Assembly (NCBI GenBank): GCA_934660965.1
Contig: CAKUIM010000005.1
Coordinates: forward strand, 24,581 to 88,580
DNA from: an uncultured Oscillospiraceae bacterium
Lineage (GTDB): Bacteria > Bacillota > Clostridia > Oscillospirales > Oscillospiraceae
Length of the DNA stretch: 64,000 nt
Reading direction: 5' to 3'
Shown here in pieces: positions 7,145 through 16,282 of this stretch. Position 1 is the stretch's first letter. Every line of letters begins with the position of its first letter. Position numbers and translations under genes: made by a program. Under the pieces are notes generated by a model. The model was given only the letters and a program-made list of their open reading frames with translations. It did no database searches and was not told the DNA's origin.

Positions 7145-8769
7145 ACGGTGCAAACAGTATGATTTTCTTTGCGGGCGTCATCGTCAGCATCATCATCTAC
7201 CTGGTGGTGGGCCTGCTGGCGGGGCGCAAGGTCAAGGACATCGACGACTACTATGTCAGCGGCCGCAACGCCCCCACCATCCTCATCGCGGGCACCCTGT
7301 TTGCCTCCATGCTGTCGGTGAACGGCTTCACGGGAGACCAGAGCTTCTGCTACACCGGCAACATCACCTCCCTGGTGCTGCTCAACTCCATATGTGCCTG
7401 TGGATATGTATTCGGGCCGCTGTTCTTCGGGCGCTACCTGCGCCGGTCGGAGTGCGGCACCATGCCGGAGTACTTCGGCATGCGCTACAAGGACCCCCGC
7501 AACCGCCGGATCGCCGGCATCATCACCATCATCTCGCTGACGGCCTACCTGCTGGCCTGCATCACCGGCATAGGCATCCTCATGCAGGAGCTCACCAGTC
7601 TGAGCTATGAGCTGTGCCTGTTCATCGCCTGGGTCTGCTTTACCGCGTTCACCTTCTACTCCGGCTCCAAGGGCGTCATCATCACCGACACCATGATGTT
7701 CATGGTGTTCATCGCGGCCGCCATCATCGCCGGGCCCTACATCTTCAAGGCCCAGGGCGGCATCGGCAGCCTGCTGCAAAACCTGATGAACAACCCCAAT
7801 GCCCCCGAGGGCCTGCTGGACTACTATGGCAACATTCCCGGCACCGGGGCCTCCAACGTATTCGGTGCGGTGATGTACGCCGTCACCATGGGCATCATCT
7901 GGTTCATCACTGTGGCAGTCTCCCCCTGGCAGGCGGGACGCAACCTGATGGCCAAGAGCGAGCACGTCACCTTCCGCTCCGGCGCGGTGGCCGCCATCTG
8001 CACCACGGTGTTCCTGCTGTATGTGAACATTATGTCCATCTCGGTCATCAACCTCAACCCCAACATGGAGGACCCCCAGCGGGTGCTGATCTGGGCGGCC
8101 TTCAACGTCATGCCCAAGCTGGTAGGCACCCTGCTGCTGGCGGGCATCATGGCTGCGGGGCTGTCCTCCGCCTCCACCTTCCTGTCGGTGGTGGGCTTCT
8201 CGGTCACGTCGGACATCTTCCACGTGGAGTTCAAGGACGAGAAGCAGCAGCTTCGCACCAGCCGCATCATCATGCTGGCGGTGGGCATCGTCTCGCTGAT
8301 CCTGGCCTATCTGAATCTGGGCGGGGTGCGGGTGGTCTCCTGGTTTGCCTCCACCATCATCGCCTCCTCCTGGCTGGTGCCCGGCGTTGGAAGCATCGTG
8401 TCCCCCAGGCTGTCCGCCGCCGGGGCCCGGTGGTCCATGACGGCGGGCTTCCTGGGCTTCATCATCTCCAAGTGCCTGGTGGGCTTCGGGGTCGCCCCCT
8501 TCAGCAGCATTTTCATCAACTTCCTGGACCCCTTCTTCATCGGATTGTACCTGAGCCTTGTCTTCGCGGTCATCGGCTCCAGGGTCAGGCCGGTGACGGC
8601 GGAGGAGTCCGCCTACCGGGACAGCCTGCTGGTCCTGCCCAAGGAGGAGCGGGTCGGCCGGGAGTATCAGATTGACCGGCGCTACGGCTGGCTGCTGATC
8701 GTCATGGGCGTGCTGACCACCCTGTTCCTGCTGCTGAACTGGGCCCTGCCCTACAACGGCCTGATCTGA
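7141..8769 (+). CDS. Sodium:solute symporter (SSS) family transporter
   Basis: A 542-aa integral membrane protein with about 13 hydrophobic segments. The N-terminal YYVSGRNAPTILIAGTLFASMLSVNGFTGD is the SSS-family TM1-TM2 signature. Further SSS-like segments are GRYLRRSECGTMPEYFGMRY and the LLAGIMAAGLSSASTFLSV region, which contains the sodium-site serines. It likely imports a carboxylate or betaine with Na+. In this cluster it takes the place of CaiT (a BCCT carrier) in enteric cai operons. It is translationally coupled to the 45-aa protein upstream. Confidence 0.9.
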   Translation: MNGANSMIFFAGVIVSIIIYLVVGLLAGRKVKDIDDYYVSGRNAPTILIAGTLFASMLSVNGFTGDQSFCYTGNITSLVLLNSICACGYVFGPLFFGRYLRRSECGTMPEYFGMRYKDPRNRRIAGIITIISLTAYLLACITGIGILMQELTSLSYELCLFIAWVCFTAFTFYSGSKGVIITDTMMFMVFIAAAIIAGPYIFKAQGGIGSLLQNLMNNPNAPEGLLDYYGNIPGTGASNVFGAVMYAVTMGIIWFITVAVSPWQAGRNLMAKSEHVTFRSGAVAAICTTVFLLYVNIMSISVINLNPNMEDPQRVLIWAAFNVMPKLVGTLLLAGIMAAGLSSASTFLSVVGFSVTSDIFHVEFKDEKQQLRTSRIIMLAVGIVSLILAYLNLGGVRVVSWFASTIIASSWLVPGVGSIVSPRLSAAGARWSMTAGFLGFIISKCLVGFGVAPFSSIFINFLDPFFIGLYLSLVFAVIGSRVRPVTAEESAYRDSLLVLPKEERVGREYQIDRRYGWLLIVMGVLTTLFLLLNWALPYNGLI

Positions 8770-9068
8770 GGACTGGTCCCGAGGCGCAAAGAGGGCGCCG
8801 TATATGAGCGCGGCCGCCCCGCTCCGCCTGGTGAGCAGCCCCAGCCTTCCGGCGGCGCCGCCGCTGGCCAACAGCCGAACCTGCACCGCTTTCGTCATGC
8901 CGCTGTCCGCCAGTGAGCTTACCGGCGGCAGCTTCAATCCCCGGCCTTCGCCGGGCGCAAGGCGTGAGCGCCCCGGCGCGAAACTGACAAAGAGGAGGTA
9001 AAAGAGAGAAAAACCAGCGGCAATCCCCCCTATCGGCTCGTATTTCAAAAGATTCGGAGGAAATTGTT
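8770..9068 (+). other. Intergenic region, no gene seen
   Basis: About 300 nt of GC-rich DNA between two transporter genes. It contains small hairpins (for example CCCGGC/GCCGGG around 8939-8955) without a T-tract, and an AGAGGAGG sequence near 8990. I see no supported ORF or clear promoter; the MFS gene has its own CGGAGG site at about 9056. Confidence 0.5.
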
Positions 9069-10340
9069 ATGAAAAAACCGCAAGGCAAAAAGTTCCTGAC
9101 CTTCATCCTGATGGTGATCTCCTTGAACACCATCTACGTGCTGCCCTACCTGCTGTACTCCTACTACACCCCGCTCCAGGAGGCCATGGGCCTGGTGGGC
9201 CGGGACGCGGACTACGGCCGTCTGCTCAATGTGTACGGCATCGCCAACGTGATTTTGTACCTGCCCGGCGGCTGGATCGCCGACAAGTTCGACCCCAAGA
9301 AGCTGCTGGTATTTTCCATGGTCAGCACCGGCCTTTTGGGCATATGGGAGTCCTTCTGGCCCAGCTACACCATGCTGATGATTATCCACGTGCTGTGGGC
9401 CGTCACCACCGTGCTCACCTTCTGGTCCTCCTCCATCAAGTGCATCAATCTGCTGGCCGACTCCAATGAGCAGGGCGGCATGTTCGGCAGCCTGGAGGCC
9501 CTGCGCGGCGTGGTCGGCCTGATCGTCACCACCGTCTGCGTGTCTCTGTTTAACCTGCTCAAGGCCGACAGCTCCAATGCCATGAGCACCATTGTGCGCG
9601 TGGTGTCCGGCATTATGATCGCCGTGGGCATTGCCCTGGCCCTGCTCATGCCCAAATCCAATGTCCAGGGCGCCACAAACGCCACCCTTATCGACAGCAT
9701 CAAGGCCATGGGCGTGGCCTTCAAGCGGCCCATCACCTACCTGCTGGCCGGCATGATCTTCTGCGGATCCATGTCCCTGGCCTCCGCCAGCTACTACGCC
9801 CCTTACCTCCAGAAATTCTGCGGCATGCCCACCAACATCGCCGTCACCTTCACCAGCTACCGGGCTATCATCTGCCAGCTCATCGCCGCCTCCCTGGCCG
9901 CCCTGCTGGCCACCAAGCTGAAGAACTCCAGCCTGCCCATGATCGGCGCGGGCATCGTGGGGATCGCCTGCTTCGTCGGCATGATTCTGGTCCCCGCCTC
10001 CGCCGCTGTGCTGTGGCCCATCATGATCCTCACCATCGTGGCCTCCATGGCCGTGTACGTGTTCCGCGCGCTGTACTACGCCACCGTGGACGAGAGCGGC
10101 ACCCCCAAGAATGTGGTGGGCAGCGTCATCGGCATCGCCTCCCTGCTGGGCTTCCTGCCTGACACCTTCTACACCTCCCTGTGCGGAAGCTGGCTGGATG
10201 CCGACCCCATGGGCGGCTATAAGAAAATCTTCATCGCCGCCTGCTGTTCCATGGTGCTGGGCCTGGTGTGCGCGTTCCTGGCAAACCGTCTCATCAAGAA
10301 GTACCACGCCTCCAATCCCAACGCCGCCTCCGCGGAGTAA
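9069..10340 (+). CDS. MFS transporter
   Basis: A 423-aa protein with about 12 hydrophobic segments in two halves. The loop after TM2 reads GGWIADKFDPKKLL, the MFS motif A position, and a basic stretch (KKLKNSS region) follows the central loop. The N-terminus has a lysine-rich cytoplasmic start. Substrate unknown. The position after the CoA-linked catabolic genes, with a strong terminator behind it, suggests uptake or export of the pathway substrate or product. Confidence 0.85.
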   Translation: MKKPQGKKFLTFILMVISLNTIYVLPYLLYSYYTPLQEAMGLVGRDADYGRLLNVYGIANVILYLPGGWIADKFDPKKLLVFSMVSTGLLGIWESFWPSYTMLMIIHVLWAVTTVLTFWSSSIKCINLLADSNEQGGMFGSLEALRGVVGLIVTTVCVSLFNLLKADSSNAMSTIVRVVSGIMIAVGIALALLMPKSNVQGATNATLIDSIKAMGVAFKRPITYLLAGMIFCGSMSLASASYYAPYLQKFCGMPTNIAVTFTSYRAIICQLIAASLAALLATKLKNSSLPMIGAGIVGIACFVGMILVPASAAVLWPIMILTIVASMAVYVFRALYYATVDESGTPKNVVGSVIGIASLLGFLPDTFYTSLCGSWLDADPMGGYKKIFIAACCSMVLGLVCAFLANRLIKKYHASNPNAASAE

Positions 10341-10354
10341 TCCGGCCCTTTTCA

Positions 10355-10400
10355 GCGCGGAGCCGCCCCCCGCGGCGGCTCCGCGCCCTTCCCTTTCCTT
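10355..10400 (+). terminator. Rho-independent terminator of the cai-like operon
   Basis: Perfect 13-bp stem GCGCGGAGCCGCC (10355-10367) / GGCGGCTCCGCGC (10374-10386) followed by a pyrimidine-only tail (CCTTCCCTTTCC). It sits 14 nt after the MFS stop codon. Confidence 0.8.
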
Positions 10401-10597
10401 CCCTTCTCTTCCCGGGGAGAAGGGACAATGACTTCTGCTTTTATTCCCGGAACGGCCGTCATGCTGTGTGCCGGACCCATCCATGGATGAGCGGTGCTCA
10501 AGCTGCCCCCGGCCGGCAGGCCGGACAGCCGGCCTTATGGAGCTGCCGGACGCGTAAGCGGACCAGCATAGAAACAAGATAAAGGAAGGATCCCAAT
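10401..10597 (+). other. Upstream region of the PLP enzyme operon
   Basis: About 200 nt after the terminator. It must carry the promoter of the next operon, but I see no convincing -35/-10 pair. AAAGGAAGG lies just before the start codon at 10598. Confidence 0.4.
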
Positions 10598-11764
10598 ATG
10601 AAATACGATTTTGAAACCGCTCATGCCCGCGTGGGCATGGAGGCTGCCAAGTGGGACGCCATCGGCCCCAACCCCGCCGATGGGGTGGTGCCCCTGTCTG
10701 TGGCGGACATGGAGCTGCTCTCTCCGCCGGAGATCATTGAGGAGCTGAAAAAGACCGCCGAGTTCGGCATGTGGGGCTACACCTGGTGGGGCAAGCCCTA
10801 TGCCGACGCGGTGAAGCACTGGCTGTCCACCCGCCACGGCTGGGATATCCGGCAGGAGTGGATCGTCCAGACCAACGGCGTAGTGCAGGGGCTGTACGCC
10901 TCCGTCCGGGCCTATACCGAGCCCACGGACAGCGTGCTGGTGCTCACCCCGGTCTACTACCCCTTCTACCGGGCGGTGAACCTGAACGGCCGCAAGCTGG
11001 TGGAGTGCCCGCTGAAGCTGGAAAACGGCCGCTATGGGATCGACTTCGACGACTTTGAGGAAAAGGCCAGGCAGTGCAAAATGTTCATCCTCTGCTCCCC
11101 CCACAACCCGGTGGGCCGGGTGTGGACGGAGGAGGAGCTGCGCCGGATGGGCGACATCTGCCTGAAGCACAACGTGCTGGTAGTCAGCGACGAGATTCAC
11201 TTCGACCTCATCATGCCCGGCTACCGCCACATCAGCTACCCCACCCTGGGGGAGAAGTACGCCGACAGCTGCGTGATGTTTACCGCCGCCAGCAAGACCT
11301 TCTCCCTGGCCGGCCTGTGCGTGGCAAACGCCATCATCCCCAACGCGGAGCTGCGCAAGAAGCTGGACGACGAGGTGAATGTATGCGGCTGCTACAGCTA
11401 CAGCATCTTCGGCATGCGCGCCCTGGAGACAGGGTACTGGAAGTGCGGGGACTGGGTGGACCAGCTCAACGAGCACATCTGGGGCAATTACCAGTACTTC
11501 AAGAGCTTCATGGCCGAGCATTTCCCCGGCGTGTGGGTGGCCGACCTGGAGGGCACCTACCTGTGCTGGTTCGACTGCCGCTGCTTCGGCATGGACGGCC
11601 AGGCCCTGGCCAAGTTCCTCGTGGAAAAGGCCCAGCTGTTCCTGGACGACGGCTATATCTTCGGCCCGTCGGGGGACGGCTTCGAGCGCATCAACCTGGC
11701 CTGCACCCGGAAGGTGCTGGAGGATGCCCTGCATCGCTTCAAGGCCGCCATGGACCAGCGCTGA
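10598..11764 (+). CDS. PLP-dependent aminotransferase/C-S lyase, MalY/PatB family
   Basis: A 388-aa fold-type I PLP enzyme. VVSDEIHFDL (about 196-205) carries the PLP-ring Asp, and Lys233 in AASKTFSLAGL is the Schiff-base lysine. The N-terminal PLSVADMEL and SPHNPVGRVW segments are typical of the MalY/PatB cystathionine beta-lyase group. It probably performs beta-elimination (thiol, pyruvate and ammonia from a cysteine conjugate) or transamination. The following M20 amidohydrolase is 9 nt away. A beta-lyase next to an N-acyl amino acid hydrolase suggests breakdown of N-acylated cysteine or other amino acid conjugates, which is inference. Confidence 0.85.
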   Translation: MKYDFETAHARVGMEAAKWDAIGPNPADGVVPLSVADMELLSPPEIIEELKKTAEFGMWGYTWWGKPYADAVKHWLSTRHGWDIRQEWIVQTNGVVQGLYASVRAYTEPTDSVLVLTPVYYPFYRAVNLNGRKLVECPLKLENGRYGIDFDDFEEKARQCKMFILCSPHNPVGRVWTEEELRRMGDICLKHNVLVVSDEIHFDLIMPGYRHISYPTLGEKYADSCVMFTAASKTFSLAGLCVANAIIPNAELRKKLDDEVNVCGCYSYSIFGMRALETGYWKCGDWVDQLNEHIWGNYQYFKSFMAEHFPGVWVADLEGTYLCWFDCRCFGMDGQALAKFLVEKAQLFLDDGYIFGPSGDGFERINLACTRKVLEDALHRFKAAMDQR

Positions 11765-11773
11765 GGGACGGCT

Positions 11774-13030
11774 ATGATTGATATCAGAGCGGAGTGCCTG
11801 GCCCTGGGGGCACAGATTGCCGCGGACCGGGACTACCTTCACGCCCATCCGGAGCTGTCCGGGCAGGAGGAGCAGACCCTGGCCTGGATCGAGCGGCGGC
11901 TGGCCGCGCTGGGCCTGCCCGCAGAGCGGGTGGAGCACGGCGGGCTGGTCACCGTGGTGGACGGCCGGGGGCCGGGGAAGCGCCTGCTCCTGCGGGCCGA
12001 CGTGGACGCGCTGCCTGTGGGTGAGAGCGCCTCCAACCTGTCCGGCCCCAAGCGGGTGGTCAGCGAGGCGGAGGGTGTGTCCCACGCCTGCGGCCACGAC
12101 GCCCACACCGCCATGCTGCTGTCCGCCCTCCAGGTGCTGTCCGCCCACCGGGACGAGTGGTCCGGCCAGATTGTGGCCGTTTTTGAGCAGGGAGAGGAGA
12201 CCTCCTACGGCGTGCTCCCCCTGCTGGAGTACCTGGAAGACCGCTTTGACGGGATGGACGGCTGCTTCGCCATCCATGTCTTTGCCGACGCCCCCGCGGG
12301 TACCATCTCCGTCCAGCCGGGCTATGTGATGTGCGGGGCGCTGGGATTCGACGTGGTGCTCACCGGGCGGGGCGGCCACAGCTCCCGCCCGGACCTGTGC
12401 AACAACCCGGTGGACTGCTTTGTGAGCATCTACAACGACCTGGCCGCTGTGCGGATGCGGCACACCGATCCCAACGACTGCCTGACCTACGCTGTGGGCC
12501 TGCTCCAGGGCGGGACCAAGTCCAACATCATTCCCGACAGCCTGCGGTTTTCCTGCCTGGCCCGGTTCTTCAACGAGGAGAGCTGCGGCAGGCCCTTCCT
12601 GGAGGCGGCGAAACGGATCGTCGAAAAGGACGCCGAGATTTACGACTGCTCGGTGCATTACAATTACGTCATGGAGCCAATCCCCGGGGTGTACAACGAT
12701 GGGGTCTGCGCGGACCTGGCCCGGCGGAGCCTGAGCCGGACCCTGGGCGAGGAGGCGGTGGTCCCCTCCGGCCCCTGGATGGCCTCGGAGAGCTTGGCGG
12801 TCTATCACGCCCTGTACCGCGGCGTGCTGGCCTTCCTGGGTATCCGGGACGGGGCGGGCTGCGGCGCGCCCCATCACAGCGCCGAGTTCGACCTGGACCC
12901 CCAGGGGCTCACCCTGGGGACGGCGGCCACTGTTTCCTACGCGTTGGATTTCCTGGCAGACAGCTTCACACCGCCGCCCAGAAAGCCCACCGCCGGCGTA
13001 CTGGAGCGGCTGAAAAAGCAGCTGCTCTGA
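11774..13030 (+). CDS. M20 family metallo-amidohydrolase
   Basis: A 418-aa M20D-type amidohydrolase (aminoacylase/hippurate hydrolase-like). HPELSGQEEQT near the N-terminus, RADVDALPV, HACGHDAHTAM with the Cys/His metal ligands, EQGEET with the catalytic Glu, and the late HHSAEFDLD metal His are all present. It hydrolyses N-acyl or N-carbamoyl amino acids. It is cotranscribed with the MalY-like enzyme, so the amino acid released could be its substrate. Confidence 0.88.
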   Translation: MIDIRAECLALGAQIAADRDYLHAHPELSGQEEQTLAWIERRLAALGLPAERVEHGGLVTVVDGRGPGKRLLLRADVDALPVGESASNLSGPKRVVSEAEGVSHACGHDAHTAMLLSALQVLSAHRDEWSGQIVAVFEQGEETSYGVLPLLEYLEDRFDGMDGCFAIHVFADAPAGTISVQPGYVMCGALGFDVVLTGRGGHSSRPDLCNNPVDCFVSIYNDLAAVRMRHTDPNDCLTYAVGLLQGGTKSNIIPDSLRFSCLARFFNEESCGRPFLEAAKRIVEKDAEIYDCSVHYNYVMEPIPGVYNDGVCADLARRSLSRTLGEEAVVPSGPWMASESLAVYHALYRGVLAFLGIRDGAGCGAPHHSAEFDLDPQGLTLGTAATVSYALDFLADSFTPPPRKPTAGVLERLKKQLL

Positions 13031-13092
13031 ATCAATGCTCCGGCAGGCCCGGCGGTGCCTGCGCCCCATATCTTGAAGGAGGTAACTGCATC

Positions 13093-14088
13093 ATGGAATT
13101 TTATATGCCCGACCGCAAGCCTGATTATGAGATCAACAAGCCCGACCCCTATCCCCTGCTCTGCGAGAGCATGAAGAAGGTTATCGACTACCAGGCAGCG
13201 CACGCCGCCGACGCCTTTGACACCAACTGCTCCTGGGACGAGCTGCGGGTGAAGTACGTGGAGGAGCGCCGGTTCTGGAACGAGGGTGGACCCCAGGCGG
13301 TTAAGACGGTGGAGGTCATGGTCCCCGGCCCCATGGGGGATGTGCCCGCCCGGATCTACTATCCTGATGACAGGCCGGAGCATTACGCGGTGGTATTTAT
13401 CCACGGCGGCGGCTTCACCGTGGGCAGCAACGACACCCATGACCGCATGATGCGTTCCGTCATGGCCGCCAGCGGCTGCTGCGTCATCGGCGTGGACTAC
13501 CACCTGGCCCCCGAGGCGAAGTTCCCCGTCCCCCTGTATGAGTCCGCCGCGGTGGTGCGCTTCTTCCGGGAGCACGGTGCGCAGTATGGCATCCTCACCG
13601 ACAAGATGGCCCTGGGCGGCGACTCCGGCGGGGCCAACCTGGCCCTGGGCGTGAACCTGTACCTCCGGGACACCCCCGGCGGCAATGAGTTTGTCAAGGC
13701 CCTGCTGCTGTATTATGGGGCCTTCTGGCTCCAGGATTCCTCCTCTGCCCGGCTGTACGGCACTCTGCTGGACGGGATGCGCAAGTCCGACCTGGCCGCC
13801 TATATGAGCTACTATGTCAACGCCGAGGACATGGAAAACCCCTACTTTTCCGCCTTCCTCAATGACCTGTCCACCGGTGTGCCCCCCATCTATATGTGCT
13901 GCGGCAGCCTGGATCCCCTGCTGGACGACACCAAGACCCTGGAGCTGATGATGAAGTATTACGGCGTGCCCACCCAGGTGGACATCGTTCCCGGCGCGCT
14001 TCACGCCTTCATGCACTACGGCCGCATGATGCCCGAGGCGGTGGAGTGCCTGGCGCGCAGCGGCGCCTTCTTCAAGGCTCTGCTGTAA
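13093..14088 (+). CDS. Alpha/beta hydrolase, HSL-type esterase
   Basis: A 331-aa hydrolase of the hormone-sensitive lipase group: oxyanion motif HGGGF (104-108), nucleophile elbow GDSGG with Ser178, LDPLLDD supplying Asp and LHAFMHYG supplying His near the C-terminus, so the triad is complete. It likely acts on short-chain or aryl esters or lactones. AAGGAGG precedes ATG 13093, 62 nt after the amidohydrolase. Last gene of the operon before a strong terminator. Confidence 0.88.
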   Translation: MEFYMPDRKPDYEINKPDPYPLLCESMKKVIDYQAAHAADAFDTNCSWDELRVKYVEERRFWNEGGPQAVKTVEVMVPGPMGDVPARIYYPDDRPEHYAVVFIHGGGFTVGSNDTHDRMMRSVMAASGCCVIGVDYHLAPEAKFPVPLYESAAVVRFFREHGAQYGILTDKMALGGDSGGANLALGVNLYLRDTPGGNEFVKALLLYYGAFWLQDSSSARLYGTLLDGMRKSDLAAYMSYYVNAEDMENPYFSAFLNDLSTGVPPIYMCCGSLDPLLDDTKTLELMMKYYGVPTQVDIVPGALHAFMHYGRMMPEAVECLARSGAFFKALL

Positions 14089-14183
14089 GGCGTCTCCCCC
14101 GCCGCCCGGCTTGAGTCCAGCGGCGGAAAACAGCGACACCCCGGCCGCCGCGGCAAAGCGAACCGCTGAAAGCCGGGCAAACG

Positions 14184-14263
14184 CAAGCCCCCTTTAGGGT
14201 AAGCTCCGGAAGGCCGCATCATTTGCGGACTTCCAAAGCATACCCCAAGGGGGCTTGTTTTTT
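14184..14263 (+). terminator. Terminator of the PLP-amidohydrolase-esterase operon
   Basis: Outer stem CAAGCCCCCTT (14184-14194) / AAGGGGGCTTG (14247-14257) with further internal pairing (GGAAG/CTTCC), followed by six T (14258-14263). It separates this operon from the convergent flavoenzyme gene. Confidence 0.9.
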
Positions 14264-14329
14264 CTATGGTTTTTCTATGGTGACTGCACTTATCGCCGAT
14301 TCATGCTGCGGCAAACCCAAGGGCGGGAA

Positions 14330-16270
14330 TCAGAATACAGTGGCTTTGTCATGCGCCATACGCAGAGCGTCGGCAATCTGGCCGGTTTTTTCAGCGTCAC
14401 CGATCCGTGTGACATGAGAGAACGCGTCCTCAAAGGACTGCGCCGCGTTGTCGCGGGGGCGTACGCCCATGGCCAGCACAACAGCGTCGGCAGGGATGCG
14501 GGACTCATTCCCCTCGCCATCCGTTGTAAGGACGCTGTCCGCGGCAATCTCCGTCAGGCGGTGCCGGGTTTTGATCGTAACGCCGGCCTGCTGCAGAGCC
14601 ATCAGCAGGAATGCCTTGTTGGTCAGGAACAGCGTGGGAGCCACGTCCTTCGCCATTTCCACCACCGTCACCTTGCAGCCTTTCCCGGACAGGACCTGAG
14701 CGGTCTCCAGGCCGGTAATGCCGCCGCCGACAATGACGACATTCTTGCCGGAAAGGTCGGCGCTGCCGGAGAGAATGTCTTCAGCCGTATGGACATGAGG
14801 AAGCTCAACACCGGGCAGTTGGGGGACGATGGGGCGACCGCCGATGGCCAGAATCACACCGTAGGGGGCCAGCGCGGCGACCTCCGTCACGGTGGCCTCC
14901 GTATTCAGGCGGACCTCCACACCGGCCAGCTCCATCTCGCGGGTCTGGGTCTTGATCAGTTCAGCCAGCATTTCCTTATGGGGCGGAATGGCAGCAAGGG
15001 TGACGGTGCCGCCCAGAGAGGCGGATTTTTCAAACAGCACGACCCGGTAGCCGCGCTTTGCGCATACCACAGCAGCCTGCATACCGGCAGGGCCGCCGCC
15101 GATGACCGCAACAGTCCTGCCGTTGCCGTCCCGCTTCAGCGTGTCCTCATTGAACAGGTACTCCCGGCCGACCAGCGGGTTGACGGTGCATTCCACAGAA
15201 CGGAACATTCCGTAGCAGCGGAAGCAGTTCAGGCAGCTCAGGCACTTGCGGATCTCGTCCTCCCGGCCCTCTTTCGCCTTCACGCCCCACTCGGGATCGC
15301 ACAGCTGGCCGCGGGCGATTCCGACAAAATCGGACACGCCCTCCTGGAGATACTGCTCCGCAGTGGCAGGGGTCTTGATGTTGTTTACGGCGATGACGGG
15401 GATGGACACATGCTTTTTGATCTCAGTCGCCAGGTGCTTTTTCCATCCCTCGGGGAAGGACTGGGGCTCAATGATGGCATATCCGGTCTCCTGAACGCCG
15501 GCGCTGACATTGATGGCGGCCACGCCCTGCTTTTCCAGCGTCTGCGCGATTTTGACGGAATCCTCGATCTTCAGGCCGCCTTCCTGAAATTCATCCACGC
15601 TGAGCCGGACGGAGATGGGGAAGCCGGGGCCGCACAGCGCCTGAATCCGGGCCACAATCTCCAGAAGAAAGGCCATCCGGTTTTCCGGGCTGCCGCCGTA
15701 CTTGTCAGTGCGGTGGTTGGTGAGGGGGCTGAGGAACTGGTTGATGAGATAGCCATGGGCGGCGTGAAGCTCAACGCCGTCAAAACCGGCAAGGCGGGCG
15801 AAATTCGCGCCATGGGCAAATTCCCGAACCAGCGTTTCGCACTCCTGCGTGGTCAGCTCATGGGGAACGGGGCTCTGGGGATTCCCGGCGATCGGGCTGG
15901 GGGCTACCGGCTGAACCTTGCCCAGAAGGGCAGCGGAAGCCGTGCGGCCCGGATGCTGGAGCTGCAAAAAGATCTTGGTGTCGTACTTATGCACGGCGTC
16001 AGTCAGGCGGACCAGACCGCGGACATACTTGCCCTCCGTGACGGAGAGCTGCCCGTTCATACCGACGCCGGTGATATTATCGATCCGGGAAATCTCGGTG
16101 ATGATCAGGCCGCAGCCGCCTTTGGCGCGGGCTTCGTAGAACCCGATGATGGCGTCATTGGGCTCGCAGGTGTAGCCCACCATATTTGTGCCGATGGACG
16201 TAAGGACGATTCGGTTGCGCAGGGTAAGGGGGCCGATTTTCCCCCGTGAGAACAGTTTTTTGTATTTCAT
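14330..16270 (-). CDS. NADH:flavin oxidoreductase, 2,4-dienoyl-CoA reductase/BaiCD-like
   Basis: A 646-aa three-part enzyme. Residues 1-335 form an old-yellow-enzyme TIM barrel (FMN) with HAAHGYL and HRTDKYGGS motifs. A [4Fe-4S] Cys cluster follows (Cys343, 346, 349 and 361, with an extra Cys352). The C-terminal half binds FAD/NAD(P)H (GGGPAG 391-396, VGGGITG 514-520). Such enzymes reduce alpha,beta-unsaturated carbonyls or acids (FadH, bile acid BaiCD/BaiH, cinnamate reductases). It is last in the opp-EthD operon, so its substrate probably arrives through that transporter. Which enone it reduces is unknown. Confidence 0.9.
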   Translation of the reverse strand: MKYKKLFSRGKIGPLTLRNRIVLTSIGTNMVGYTCEPNDAIIGFYEARAKGGCGLIITEISRIDNITGVGMNGQLSVTEGKYVRGLVRLTDAVHKYDTKIFLQLQHPGRTASAALLGKVQPVAPSPIAGNPQSPVPHELTTQECETLVREFAHGANFARLAGFDGVELHAAHGYLINQFLSPLTNHRTDKYGGSPENRMAFLLEIVARIQALCGPGFPISVRLSVDEFQEGGLKIEDSVKIAQTLEKQGVAAINVSAGVQETGYAIIEPQSFPEGWKKHLATEIKKHVSIPVIAVNNIKTPATAEQYLQEGVSDFVGIARGQLCDPEWGVKAKEGREDEIRKCLSCLNCFRCYGMFRSVECTVNPLVGREYLFNEDTLKRDGNGRTVAVIGGGPAGMQAAVVCAKRGYRVVLFEKSASLGGTVTLAAIPPHKEMLAELIKTQTREMELAGVEVRLNTEATVTEVAALAPYGVILAIGGRPIVPQLPGVELPHVHTAEDILSGSADLSGKNVVIVGGGITGLETAQVLSGKGCKVTVVEMAKDVAPTLFLTNKAFLLMALQQAGVTIKTRHRLTEIAADSVLTTDGEGNESRIPADAVVLAMGVRPRDNAAQSFEDAFSHVTRIGDAEKTGQIADALRMAHDKATVF

Positions 16271-16282
16271 GCCGGGATCCTC

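Noticed and set aside
14255..16249. 664-codon plus-strand ORF
   Set aside because: Antisense shadow of the Fe-S flavoenzyme, whose cofactor motifs are clear on the minus strand.
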